11,344 bases of DNA from Chitinophagaceae bacterium (GCA_025455205.1 JALOMZ010000022.1:1-11344), one strand, 5' to 3'. Shown: positions 1 to 5,986, counted from the stretch's first letter. Numbers and translations are program-made. Notes: generated by a model from the letters alone, not told the origin.

Positions 1-719
1 GCCTGGCCGGTTCCGGATGGCAGGCGCAGATCACGCGCTGGGAAGTGGAAGAAGACCGTGACAAAACGGTGAAAGGATGGTATGCCAATGGCCAGCTGGC
101 AGTACAATACCAGATGAAGCACCAGCAGCTGCATGGCACCTGGAAGACCTGGTTTGACAATGGCCAGCCGCGCGATGAAGGATCCTTCCGGAATAACCAT
201 CCCCACGGCCCCTGGAAAGTATGGTATCCCAATGGAAGGGTACGCGCCGAAATGCGATATGATGGCCTGGCACAGGCAAGTGCCTCGCTGGCCCTGCGCC
301 AAAAGAATCCCAAACTCAGTTTCAAGCCCATAAGCACCCTGGCGCTGCAGCAGCCAGAAGTATTTGAGCAGGCCCTGCAGGCCGGTGGCCGGCTGCACAG
401 CTGGAACACCGAACCTGTTCACCACCTTCCCTTCCAGGGCGGCTTGCTGAATGGCATGCAAACAGAATATTTTTCCAATGGCCTTCCCGCGGAACGTACC
501 GAATTTGAAGACGGGCTGAAGCATGGACGCTGGGAATCCTGGAACCCGGAAGGCATTCTCCGCAGCAGCGGGCACTATCAGCATGGTGTAAAACATGGCG
601 CCTGGCAACAGTTTGATGCCCGGGGCTCCCTCGTTTCCCTGCAGGAGTTCAGAAACGGGCGGATGGTTTTTGAAAAGCGCTATGCGGGCGACACCGCCTC
701 AATACCCCAGCCGCACTAA
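1..719 (+). CDS. YwqK/MORN-like repeat protein, 5' end cut by the window edge
   Basis: The frame is open from the first full codon (position 3) to a TAA at 717-719, so the start lies upstream. A GTG at 45 is possible, but the upstream codons read naturally (for example SGWQAQITRWE), so I treat it as internal. The protein shows two blocks of short repeats of the form W-Y/F-x-N-G-x(10-13)-G-x-W. The first block (about 70-265) contains WYANGQL, WFDNGQP and WYPNGRV. The second (about 460-690) contains YFSNGLP, WNPEGIL and FDARGSL, with HGRW and HGAW between them. About 60 residues without repeats separate the blocks. This pattern is that of the YwqK / MORN-repeat-variant family. Database names call such proteins YwqK-type antitoxins after a Bacillus subtilis locus, but no toxin partner is visible here and the function is open. 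The repeat class is well supported; the role is not. Confidence 0.75.
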   Translation, partial: LAGSGWQAQITRWEVEEDRDKTVKGWYANGQLAVQYQMKHQQLHGTWKTWFDNGQPRDEGSFRNNHPHGPWKVWYPNGRVRAEMRYDGLAQASASLALRQKNPKLSFKPISTLALQQPEVFEQALQAGGRLHSWNTEPVHHLPFQGGLLNGMQTEYFSNGLPAERTEFEDGLKHGRWESWNPEGILRSSGHYQHGVKHGAWQQFDARGSLVSLQEFRNGRMVFEKRYAGDTASIPQPH

Positions 720-862
720 TGCAAAACATTTACTGACGGACCGGCTGCCCAAACGCCGGTTGCAGCCACACCCGGCCCATGCGGTGCCCTGCCGGCACGT
801 ACAAGATGGTATTTGTTTAACGCAACTGCCATCACCAATTGGGTTGGCAATGCCCCTGTGCT

Positions 863-870
863 TACCTTTG
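863..870 (+). promoter_or_regulatory. Bacteroidota -7 promoter element for gcvT
   Basis: TACCTTTG matches the TAnnTTTG consensus exactly and ends 20 nt before the gcvT ATG at 891. A TTG at 839-841 lies 21 nt upstream and could be the -33 element. The motif sits inside the reading frame that would result from a TTG start at 813, which argues for the ATG at 891. Confidence 0.65.
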
Positions 871-890
871 CCGCTCATTCTGTAAGCCTT

Positions 891-1976
891 ATGAAAAATA
901 CTCCCTTTACGCACAAGCACGTGGCACTGGGCGCCAAAATGGCCGAGTTTGCCGGATACAATATGCCCATCAGTTACAGTGGCATCAACGATGAACACGC
1001 CACCGTGCGCAACAATGCCGGGGTGTTTGATGTAAGCCATATGGGCGAATTCATCCTCAAAGGACCTGATGCCCTCGACCTCATACAGCGGGTTACCAGC
1101 AATGACGCCAGCAAGCTCACCCCCGGAAAGGCACAGTACAGCTGCCTGCCCAACCGCGAGGGCGGTATTGTTGACGACCTCATTGTGTACTGCCTCGAAG
1201 AGAACCAGTCGTACATGCTGGTGGTAAATGCCTCCAACATTGAAAAAGACTGGAACTGGATCAGCAGCTTCAACCACAAGGGAGTGGAAATGCATAACAT
1301 CAGCGACAAAACCTGCCTGCTGGCCATCCAGGGACCCAATGCCTGCAAGATGTTACAGCCCCTGACGGAAGTGGATATCTGCAACCTTAAATACTACACG
1401 TTTGCCAAAGGCAGTTTTGCCGGCGTGGACAATGTGCTGATCAGCGCCACCGGCTACACCGGAAGTGGCGGCGTGGAAATCTATTTTGAAGACAAGGACG
1501 GCAGCGCCGACAAAGTGTGGGATGCCATCTTCGGGATTGGCGGTCCACAGGGCCTCAAGCCCATTGGCCTGGGCGCCCGCGACACCCTGCGACTGGAAAT
1601 GGGCTATTGCCTCTATGGCAACGATATAGATGATACCACCAGCCCGCTGGAAGCCGGCCTTGGATGGATCACCAAGTTCACCAAGGAATTCACCAACAGC
1701 GAAGCACTGAGAGCCCAGAAGGAAAATGGGGTGAGCCGCAAGCTGGTAGGGTTCGAAATGGTAGACAAGGGCATTCCCCGCCATGGCTATGAGATCAAGA
1801 ATGCCGGGGGTGAAGTGATAGGCGTTGTTACCAGCGGCACGCAGGCTCCTTCGCTGGGCAAAGCCGTTGGCATGGGCTATGTAGCCAATGGGTTCAACAC
1901 CATTGACAGCGAGGTATACGTAGACATCCGCGGCCGGCTTTTAAAGGCCCGGGTGGTAAAGATGCCTTTTGCCTGA
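891..1976 (+). CDS. gcvT: Aminomethyltransferase, glycine cleavage system T protein
   Basis: GcvT takes the aminomethyl group from the lipoyl arm of H protein, releases ammonia and passes the one-carbon unit to tetrahydrofolate. It is a cytosolic part of the glycine cleavage system. The 361-residue product has the usual family length. Landmarks in order are [13 protein letters not shown] near the N-terminus, [19 protein letters not shown] (site of the catalytic Asp in known structures), [17 protein letters not shown] followed by CLYGND, and SPLEAGLGW. The ATG at 891 was chosen over an in-frame TTG at 813 because the N-terminus then matches the family and a -7 promoter element lies between the two. 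No gcvH or gcvP is in the window, which is common where these genes are dispersed. The canonical GYTGED-type motif reads GYTGSGG here, a modest variation. Confidence 0.96.
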   Translation: MKNTPFTHKHVALGAKMAEFAGYNMPISYSGINDEHATVRNNAGVFDVSHMGEFILKGPDALDLIQRVTSNDASKLTPGKAQYSCLPNREGGIVDDLIVYCLEENQSYMLVVNASNIEKDWNWISSFNHKGVEMHNISDKTCLLAIQGPNACKMLQPLTEVDICNLKYYTFAKGSFAGVDNVLISATGYTGSGGVEIYFEDKDGSADKVWDAIFGIGGPQGLKPIGLGARDTLRLEMGYCLYGNDIDDTTSPLEAGLGWITKFTKEFTNSEALRAQKENGVSRKLVGFEMVDKGIPRHGYEIKNAGGEVIGVVTSGTQAPSLGKAVGMGYVANGFNTIDSEVYVDIRGRLLKARVVKMPFA

Positions 1977-2048
1977 CAGGTTTTACACCGGCTGTGGATT
2001 GCCACAAATTCTTGCACAGAATTTGCACCATTGCGTAGGTGTAAAGCA

Positions 2049-2336
2049 ATGGGTATGCAATTCGTATTCAAAAAAGTAACGCATTTCAGCCGCCTGCTGA
2101 AAGCGGGCGGCCGCCTGCGCGAGTTCAACTTCCGCAAGCTCACTGACCTTCGGGAAGATGGATGGTTCCATGTAGATGTGGCCGACGACCGCGGCGACCG
2201 CATCATTTTCCGGTTGTCGGAACACGAGCCTGGCGGCATCACTCCGGCCCTGTCCCTGCCCGAATGGGTGCGGGATGCCATGCCCCAGTTGTATGATATT
2301 ATCAAAACGGCCGGGCAGGAGGAATCGCTGGCCTGA
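2049..2336 (+). CDS. Conserved small protein of unknown function
   Basis: This 95-residue protein starts with MGMQFVFKK and ends in a TGA at 2334-2336. ATGs at 2049 and 2055 are both possible. A TTG at 2031 would add six residues that look random. I do not recognise a named family. It is rich in basic residues in the first half (KKVTHF, LLKAGGRLREFNFRKL) and has an alternating pattern GWFHVDVADDRGDRIIFRLSE that suggests a beta-hairpin. An amphipathic C-terminal helix (LPEWVRDAMPQLYDIIK) follows. There is no signal peptide or membrane segment, so a cytosolic location is likely. It lies 72 nt after gcvT on the same strand and may be co-transcribed; the only promoter-like sequence before it (AGAATTTG at 2018-2025) is a poor match. 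Codon use resembles its neighbours, supporting a real gene. Confidence 0.7.
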   Translation: MGMQFVFKKVTHFSRLLKAGGRLREFNFRKLTDLREDGWFHVDVADDRGDRIIFRLSEHEPGGITPALSLPEWVRDAMPQLYDIIKTAGQEESLA

Positions 2337-2380
2337 GGCCGCAGGATAGCATCCGTTCTTCGGGGGTATCCAACACGGGC

Positions 2381-2749
2381 CTATTTATCCGCCCGCTTCA
2401 CCACCAACAGCCAGTCGCCTTCCAGCGGCAGGTATCCGTATTCATAACAGAAGGTGTATACATTCCCCTTCTTGTTGGTGTACTGGTGGGTGAGGTAATG
2501 AAAATTGAAACCGGCTTCCATTAGTTTCTGGCGGGGACATTTCCCTATTTCCTCTCCGGGCGGGATCACCCGCTCCAGGAGGCGCCGGTTTTGCCGCAGG
2601 ATGGCATTGATCCTTTTGATCACCACCTGGTCTTCCGCTTTCAACTGGTTATTGTACTGGGTGCGGCAATAGTCGTCGCAGAACTTTTTGTCGATCCGCC
2701 CCTTGAGGGCTTTACCGCAGCTAAGACATTGTTTCTGTGTGAGTTCCAT
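2381..2749 (-). CDS. Small zinc-ribbon protein of unknown function
   Basis: The 122-residue product begins MELTQKQCLSCGKAL and ends VVKRADK. A four-cysteine cluster near the N-terminus, C-x2-C-x12-C-x3-C (CLSCGKAL then KKFCDDYC), is typical of a treble-clef or zinc-ribbon knuckle. A helical, basic middle follows (VVIKRINAILRQNRRLLERVIPPGE), then a beta-rich C-terminus with HQYTNKKGNVYTFCYEYGY. The frame stays open to 2863, but the extra residues translate a decayed repeat tract and are unlikely to be real, so I chose the ATG at 2747-2749. It converges with the 2049-2336 gene, leaving 44 nt between stops, and is divergent from ssb. Zinc binding is inferred from the cysteine pattern. Nucleic-acid binding is possible but unproven. 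Confidence 0.75.
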   Translation of the reverse strand: MELTQKQCLSCGKALKGRIDKKFCDDYCRTQYNNQLKAEDQVVIKRINAILRQNRRLLERVIPPGEEIGKCPRQKLMEAGFNFHYLTHQYTNKKGNVYTFCYEYGYLPLEGDWLLVVKRADK

Positions 2750-2770
2750 GACGTTAAAGTAAAAAAATAT

Positions 2771-2820
2771 TCCGTGTATACACGGGTAAACACGGATAAA
2801 TACGGAAGTAAACGGAAAAT
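2771..2820. repeat. Degenerate 10-nt tandem repeat in the divergent spacer
   Basis: Five consecutive 10-nt units align as tccgtgtata, cacgggtaaa, cacggataaa, tacggaagta and aacggaaaat. The shared core is acgg followed by two variable bases and taaa. The array lies between the zinc-ribbon gene (minus) and ssb (plus), upstream of both. The 10-nt period is close to one turn of B-DNA, so phased protein binding or bending is possible; decayed repeat DNA is the simpler reading. Confidence 0.6.
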
Positions 2821-2846
2821 ATCCGACTCCGGCCTGCCCTCGGTAG

Positions 2847-2854
2847 AAGCTTTG
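2847..2854 (+). promoter_or_regulatory. Possible -7 element for the ssb pair
   Basis: AAGCTTTG matches TAnnTTTG at all but the first base and ends 58 nt before the first ssb ATG. No TTG is found at the expected -33 distance, so this is a weak candidate. Confidence 0.3.
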
Positions 2855-2912
2855 TGTCACCAAACCGGTAGCACGGTTTCAAACCATTTTTCACACAACA
2901 AAATCCAAAGAC

Positions 2913-3263
2913 ATGAACGCACTGAAGAATCGCGTACAGCTGATCGGAAACCTGGGTCTGGATCCCGAAGTAAAGGAAATGAACAACGGCAGGAAAATGG
3001 CCCGCCTGCGGATGGCCACGCATGAAAGCTACACCAACGCAAAGGGAGAGCGGGTAACGGAAACCCAGTGGCACAACGTAATTGCATGGGGCAAAACGGC
3101 CGACATAGCCGCCCGTTACCTGGCCAAGGGCCTGGAAGTAGCCGTAGAAGGCAAGCTGGTGAACCGGAGTTATGTTACCGGCCAGGGCGAAAAGAAACAG
3201 CAGGCAGAGATAATGGCCAGCAGCATCCTCATCCTCACCCCCAAAGCAGCCAGTGTTGCTTAA
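2913..3263 (+). CDS. ssb: Single-stranded DNA-binding protein, short form, first of a tandem pair
   Basis: SSB coats single-stranded DNA during replication, recombination and repair. The 116-residue product carries an OB fold from the first residue: NRVQLIGNLGLDPEV, then ARLRMAT, TQWHNVIAWGKTADIAARYLAKG and VEGKLVNRSY. These are the standard strands and DNA-contacting aromatics of bacterial SSB. It is shorter than typical housekeeping SSB (about 150-180 residues) and ends LTPKAASVA, so it lacks the linker and acidic D-D-D-x-P-F tip that recruits partner proteins in other bacteria. The second ssb starts 38 nt downstream with no separate promoter visible, so the two are probably co-transcribed. 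The ATG at 2913 is the natural family start. Which SSB the cell uses for replication cannot be told from this window. Confidence 0.92.
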   Translation: MNALKNRVQLIGNLGLDPEVKEMNNGRKMARLRMATHESYTNAKGERVTETQWHNVIAWGKTADIAARYLAKGLEVAVEGKLVNRSYVTGQGEKKQQAEIMASSILILTPKAASVA

Positions 3264-3301
3264 TCATCATCAACCTTTCTTAACCATTAATACCTACCAC
3301 T

Positions 3302-3649
3302 ATGAATTCGCTGAAGAACCGCGTACAGCTGATCGGGTACCTGGGTGCCGATCCCGAAGTAAGAACCGTTGAAAACGGCAACAAGCTGGCCCGCCTGCGC
3401 CTGGCCACCAATGAAACCTACACCAATGCCCGGGGCGAAAAGGTAACCGAAACCTACTGGCACCAGGTGGTGGCATGGGGCAAAACAGCTGAAATTGCGG
3501 AGAAGCTGCTCTCCAAAGGCCAGGAGGCCGTTATTGAGGGCAAGCTGGTGAACCGCTCCTACATCGGCAAGGATGGCCAGAAGAAGTACGTTACCGAAGT
3601 GGTGGCCGAGGAGCTTAAGGCATTGCCCCGAAAGGAAAAAGCGGAGTAA
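3302..3649 (+). CDS. ssb: Single-stranded DNA-binding protein, short form, second of a tandem pair
   Basis: This 115-residue SSB is a close paralogue of the gene just upstream: about two thirds of the residues align identically, with no gaps over roughly the first 100 positions. Landmarks are NRVQLIGYLGADPEV, ARLRLAT, YWHQVVAWGKTAEIAEKLLSKG and IEGKLVNRSYIGKDGQKKY. It ends LPRKEKAE, again without the acidic PF tip, and the two copies diverge most in this C-terminal tail. The arrangement indicates a local tandem duplication that is not recent. Divergent tails could mean different partners or separate roles, for example repair or competence rather than replication, but that is inference. A strong hairpin follows the gene at 3684-3718 and may protect or end the transcript. 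Confidence 0.92.
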   Translation: MNSLKNRVQLIGYLGADPEVRTVENGNKLARLRLATNETYTNARGEKVTETYWHQVVAWGKTAEIAEKLLSKGQEAVIEGKLVNRSYIGKDGQKKYVTEVVAEELKALPRKEKAE

Positions 3650-3683
3650 GGCCGGGAGCCCGTCAGCCGAACGGATCGGTACA

Positions 3684-3718
3684 GCAGGCAGCGTTGCCCC
3701 GGCGGCAGCGCTGTTTGC
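3684..3718 (+). other. Strong RNA hairpin downstream of ssb
   Basis: Positions 3684-3698 pair with 3704-3718 to give an unbroken 15-bp helix around a 5-nt loop (CCGGC). Three pairs are G-U (3687-3715, 3688-3714, 3694-3708). These would be C-A mismatches in the opposite transcript, so the structure favours plus-strand RNA. It starts 35 nt after the second ssb stop. No U-run follows, so it is not a textbook intrinsic terminator. It may instead stabilise a 3' end or belong to a structured RNA. Confidence 0.55.
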
Positions 3719-3753
3719 CTGTTGGCCGAACCCTTTTGGCCGCTGCCGCGGGA

Positions 3754-3802
3754 GCACCTTGCCCCCTGCACCTTGCACGTTGTTCATTGTACCTTGTGTA
3801 CA
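3754..3802. repeat. Degenerate heptamer tandem repeat
   Basis: Seven units in 7-nt register read gcacctt, gccccct, gcacctt, gcacgtt, gttcatt, gtacctt and gtgtaca, giving the consensus g-y-a-c-c-t-t. The first six fit best. This resembles a decayed short-sequence repeat of the kind seen in intergenic DNA. Confidence 0.65.
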
Positions 3803-3814
3803 GTACCATGCACT

Positions 3815-3862
3815 ATGCCTGTGCTAATGACCCTCCTCATGTCCCTGCTTATGCCCTAGCAG
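3815..3862 (+). repeat. Degenerate dodecamer tandem repeat with a 14-codon mini-frame
   Basis: Four 12-nt units each begin with ATG, at 3815, 3827, 3839 and 3851, with a consensus near ATGnCCcTgCTn. Because 12 is a multiple of three, one frame (3815-3859) reads MPVLMTLLMSLLMP and then TAG, a hydrophobic M-x-x-L ladder. The 9-mer CTCATGTCC recurs at 3836-3844 and 3866-3874, so the array may extend in decayed form to about 3886. Translation is not supported by any ribosome-binding signal. Confidence 0.5.
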
Positions 3863-3905
3863 ATACTCATGTCCATGCATGGGGTCGGCACCAGGTTTCG
3901 GTAAA

Positions 3906-3917
3906 TGCCCCGGGGCA
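3906..3917. repeat. 12-bp perfect palindrome
   Basis: TGCCCCGGGGCA is a perfect palindrome without a spacer, about 180 nt upstream of comB. It could be a protein-binding site or chance in GC-rich spacer DNA. Confidence 0.35.
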
Positions 3918-4084
3918 AAGGCCAGGCCAACAATACGGCAAGACCCGTCCTATGCAGCATGGCCCGAAAGGATCACCAACGACCCGAAAAAACAAGTGCA
4001 TCATAATCAGCAACTTACAGGGAGCTGACCTAACAGGCCTGACTCTCCACGGGGTTAATCGGAGGCATTTGGGAAAGGCTCTAA

Positions 4085-4092
4085 TATATTTG
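4085..4092 (+). promoter_or_regulatory. -7 promoter element placed for a leaderless comB transcript
   Basis: TATATTTG matches TAnnTTTG exactly. Only 7 nt separate it from the comB ATG at 4100, so transcription should start within a few bases of the start codon. An in-frame TAA at 4082-4084 rules out an upstream start. The nearest upstream TTTG (4068-4071) is closer than the usual -33 spacing. Confidence 0.6.
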
Positions 4093-4099
4093 CCCGGTT

Positions 4100-4828
4100 A
4101 TGAATACTTCCAAACCAACCCTGTATACCTGTTTGTCGCCCTCGCTGCTGCATTTGTACGAAGTGCAAGATGCCATTGTGGTGGTGATTGATGTATTCCG
4201 GGCCACCAGCACCATTGCCGCCGCCCTGTACAACGGCGCAGAGAAGATCATTCCGGTAGACAGCGTGAGCGGGGCCATAGAGCTCGGACAGGAACTGGGT
4301 GCCATCACTGCCGGCGAGCGCGACGGGAAAATTGCACCCGGCCTGCAGCATGGCAATTCACCCCTGGAATATCCACGCAGCTTTGTAGAAGGCAAGACCC
4401 TGGTGCTCACTACCACCAATGGCACCCGCCTGCTGCACATGGCCCTGCGCAATGGCGCCACCGAGGTGATCACCGGTTCCTTTGCCAATCTCAGTGCTGT
4501 ATGCAACCACCTCATAGCCAGTGGCCGCAATGTGATACTGGGCTGCGCCGCCTGGAAAGACCGCGTGAACATGGAAGACTCCCTGTTTGCCGGCGCCGTG
4601 GTGGCCCGCGTGCGGGAGCATTTCCAGATCTTCTGCGATGCCAGCCTGGCAGCAGAGACCCTGTACCGCCACACGCAGGTTGACACCTGGAATTTCATCA
4701 AAAAGACCACCCATTACCATCGCCTGGCCTCCTACGGACTGGAAAAAGACATGGAATGGTGCATCAGTGTTGATGTAGCCAATGTGCTGCCCGTTTACAA
4801 AGAGGGAGCCCTGGTGGTGCATTCCTGA
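4100..4828 (+). CDS. comB: 2-phosphosulfolactate phosphatase family protein
   Basis: ComB removes phosphate from 2-phosphosulfolactate to give sulfolactate, a step of coenzyme M synthesis in methanogens; the role of bacterial homologues is less clear. The 242-residue product has the usual family length. Conserved segments in order are VVVIDVFRATSTI (residues about 26-38), GERDGKIAPGLQHGNSPLEY (about 74-93), VLTTTNGTRLLHMA (about 103-116), an alanine-rich stretch with GSFANL, and DASLAAETLYRH. There is no signal peptide, so it is cytosolic. The start is fixed by a TAA just upstream in frame. mnmH follows after 18 nt in the same direction, indicating one transcription unit. Coenzyme M is not expected in this phylum, so the true substrate may be another sulfonate or phospho-acid. 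Family assignment is firm; physiological function is inferred. Confidence 0.92.
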   Translation: MNTSKPTLYTCLSPSLLHLYEVQDAIVVVIDVFRATSTIAAALYNGAEKIIPVDSVSGAIELGQELGAITAGERDGKIAPGLQHGNSPLEYPRSFVEGKTLVLTTTNGTRLLHMALRNGATEVITGSFANLSAVCNHLIASGRNVILGCAAWKDRVNMEDSLFAGAVVARVREHFQIFCDASLAAETLYRHTQVDTWNFIKKTTHYHRLASYGLEKDMEWCISVDVANVLPVYKEGALVVHS

Positions 4829-4846
4829 TGTTCAATATCCCCGCAT

Positions 4847-5986
4847 TTGTTCTTGGTTACCCCCATCACCATAGCACAATACTTTGCCGCCTATGCGCAT
4901 GGGCTGCTCATTGACGTGAGAAGCCCCGGCGAATTCCAGCATGCCCATATCCCGGGTGCGCTCTCGCTGCCCCTCTTCTCCGATGAGGAACGCCGGGTGG
5001 TAGGCACTGCCTACAAGCAGGAAAGCCGGGAGAAAGCCATCAAGATCGGGCTGAAATATTTCGGTCCCAAAATGGTGAAAATGGTGGAGCAGGTGGAGAA
5101 ATGGAAACAGGAAAGGCTGGCCGCTACTGGCACAGGAGGCATTGCTCCTGGTCAGGCTCCGGATGCCGCCGCCGCAGAATTTCCTGTGGTGGTGCATTGC
5201 TGGCGGGGTGGCATGCGCAGCGCCGGCGTGGCCTGGCTGCTCGACCTGTATGGATTCCGGGTTTATACCATTATCGGCGGGTACAAGTCGTTCCGTCATT
5301 TCTGCCTGCGGCAATTCGAGCATGACTATCCCTTTCACCTGGTGGGCGGGTATACCGGCAGCGGAAAAACCGGGTTGCTGCATCACCTGCGGCAACAACA
5401 TGAGCAGGTCATAGACCTCGAAGGGCTGGCCAGCCATAAGGGATCGGCATTCGGCAACATTAATATGCCGCCGCAACCCAGCCAGGAAATGTTCGAGAAC
5501 CGCCTGGCCATGGCACTGTACCGGGCAAGCCACTCACAACCCCTGCAACGCCTCTGGCTGGAAGACGAGAGCCAGCGCATTGGCGACCTGAACATCCCCT
5601 TCGCATTTTACAAGAAAATGCGGCAATCGCCCCTGTTCTTTCTCGATATACCCTTTGAGGAAAGGCTGTCCTACCTGGTGAAAGACTATGGCAAGGGCGA
5701 TATTGAAAAACTGGTGAACGCCATCATTCGCATACAGAAGAGGCTGGGCGGCATGGAGGCCAAACAGGCTATCCAGCATCTGATGGACCATGATATCCGC
5801 AGCGCCTTCGCCATATTGCTGCGGTATTACGACAAATGGTACCTGAAGGGCATGGACCAGCACCGGGAAAACCTGGCCCAATTGCTGCGCCGCCTGCCCC
5901 TGCCCACCACCGATGGGGCTGCCAATGCCGCAGCAATAGTGTCTTTTCTGGCATCCGGACAGACCGATTCTGCTTCGGCCCATTAA
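4847..5986 (+). CDS. mnmH: tRNA 2-selenouridine synthase MnmH
   Basis: MnmH (SelU, YbbB) replaces the sulfur of 2-thiouridine at wobble position 34 of certain tRNAs with selenium, using selenophosphate from SelD and going through a geranylated intermediate. An N-terminal rhodanese domain (about residues 1-155) carries LIDVRSPGEFQHAHIPGA and the catalytic Cys118 in HCWRGGMRS. A P-loop domain follows with GYTGSGKT at residues 168-175. LEDESQRIG and FFLDIPFEERL are also family hallmarks. An Ala/Gly/Pro-rich insert (about residues 95-112) precedes the catalytic strand. No in-frame ATG exists between the comB stop and the rhodanese core, so translation must start at TTG 4847 or TTG 4853. The latter gives MVTPITI. 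The gene begins 18 nt after comB and is probably translated from the same message. selD is not in the window. Confidence 0.95.
   Translation: MFLVTPITIAQYFAAYAHGLLIDVRSPGEFQHAHIPGALSLPLFSDEERRVVGTAYKQESREKAIKIGLKYFGPKMVKMVEQVEKWKQERLAATGTGGIAPGQAPDAAAAEFPVVVHCWRGGMRSAGVAWLLDLYGFRVYTIIGGYKSFRHFCLRQFEHDYPFHLVGGYTGSGKTGLLHHLRQQHEQVIDLEGLASHKGSAFGNINMPPQPSQEMFENRLAMALYRASHSQPLQRLWLEDESQRIGDLNIPFAFYKKMRQSPLFFLDIPFEERLSYLVKDYGKGDIEKLVNAIIRIQKRLGGMEAKQAIQHLMDHDIRSAFAILLRYYDKWYLKGMDQHRENLAQLLRRLPLPTTDGAANAAAIVSFLASGQTDSASAH

Larger units (their letters stand above)
3650..4081. other. Gene-free stretch rich in repeats and hairpins
   Basis: No frame here carries a recognisable protein. The open frame 3694-4191 runs through both repeat arrays and into comB, and its translation looks like chance sequence. 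The stretch contains a 15-bp hairpin (3684-3718), a heptamer array (3754-3802), a dodecamer array with a 14-codon mini-frame (3815-3862) and a 12-bp palindrome (3906-3917). The part from about 3918 to 4080 shows only short palindromes such as CAGGCCTG. I looked for tRNA, tmRNA, SRP RNA, RNase P RNA and cobalamin riboswitch landmarks and found none. Confidence 0.6.

Noticed and set aside
740..760. 6-bp GC-rich hairpin after the YwqK-like gene
   Set aside because: ACCGGC / GCCGGT with a 9-nt loop has no T-run, so it is not supported as a terminator.
784..798. 5-bp hairpin GTGCC / GGCAC before gcvT
   Set aside because: Too short and without a T-run or other context.
813..890. N-terminal extension of GcvT from a TTG at 813
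   Set aside because: The extra 26 residues look random, a -7 promoter motif lies within them, and the ATG at 891 gives the normal family N-terminus.
2750..2863. 38-residue upstream extension of the zinc-ribbon protein
   Set aside because: It translates the decayed decamer repeat and has no domain-like character; MELTQ at 2749 is a natural start.
3754..3886. CRISPR-like array
   Set aside because: The 7- and 12-nt units are too short, degenerate and contiguous, with no spacers.
3650..4099. Known structured RNA (tmRNA, SRP RNA, RNase P RNA, cobalamin riboswitch) or tRNA
   Set aside because: None of the conserved landmark sequences I know for these classes could be found on either strand; a covariance-model search would settle it.
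3694..4191. 165-codon plus-strand open frame
   Set aside because: It runs through both repeat arrays and ends inside comB in another frame; composition is low quality and no family is recognisable.
4826..4849. TGA readthrough as selenocysteine, fusing ComB to MnmH
   Set aside because: The two genes share a frame and MnmH is a selenium enzyme, but both proteins are full length on their own, no SECIS-like hairpin is evident after the TGA, and a one-in-three frame match is not surprising.
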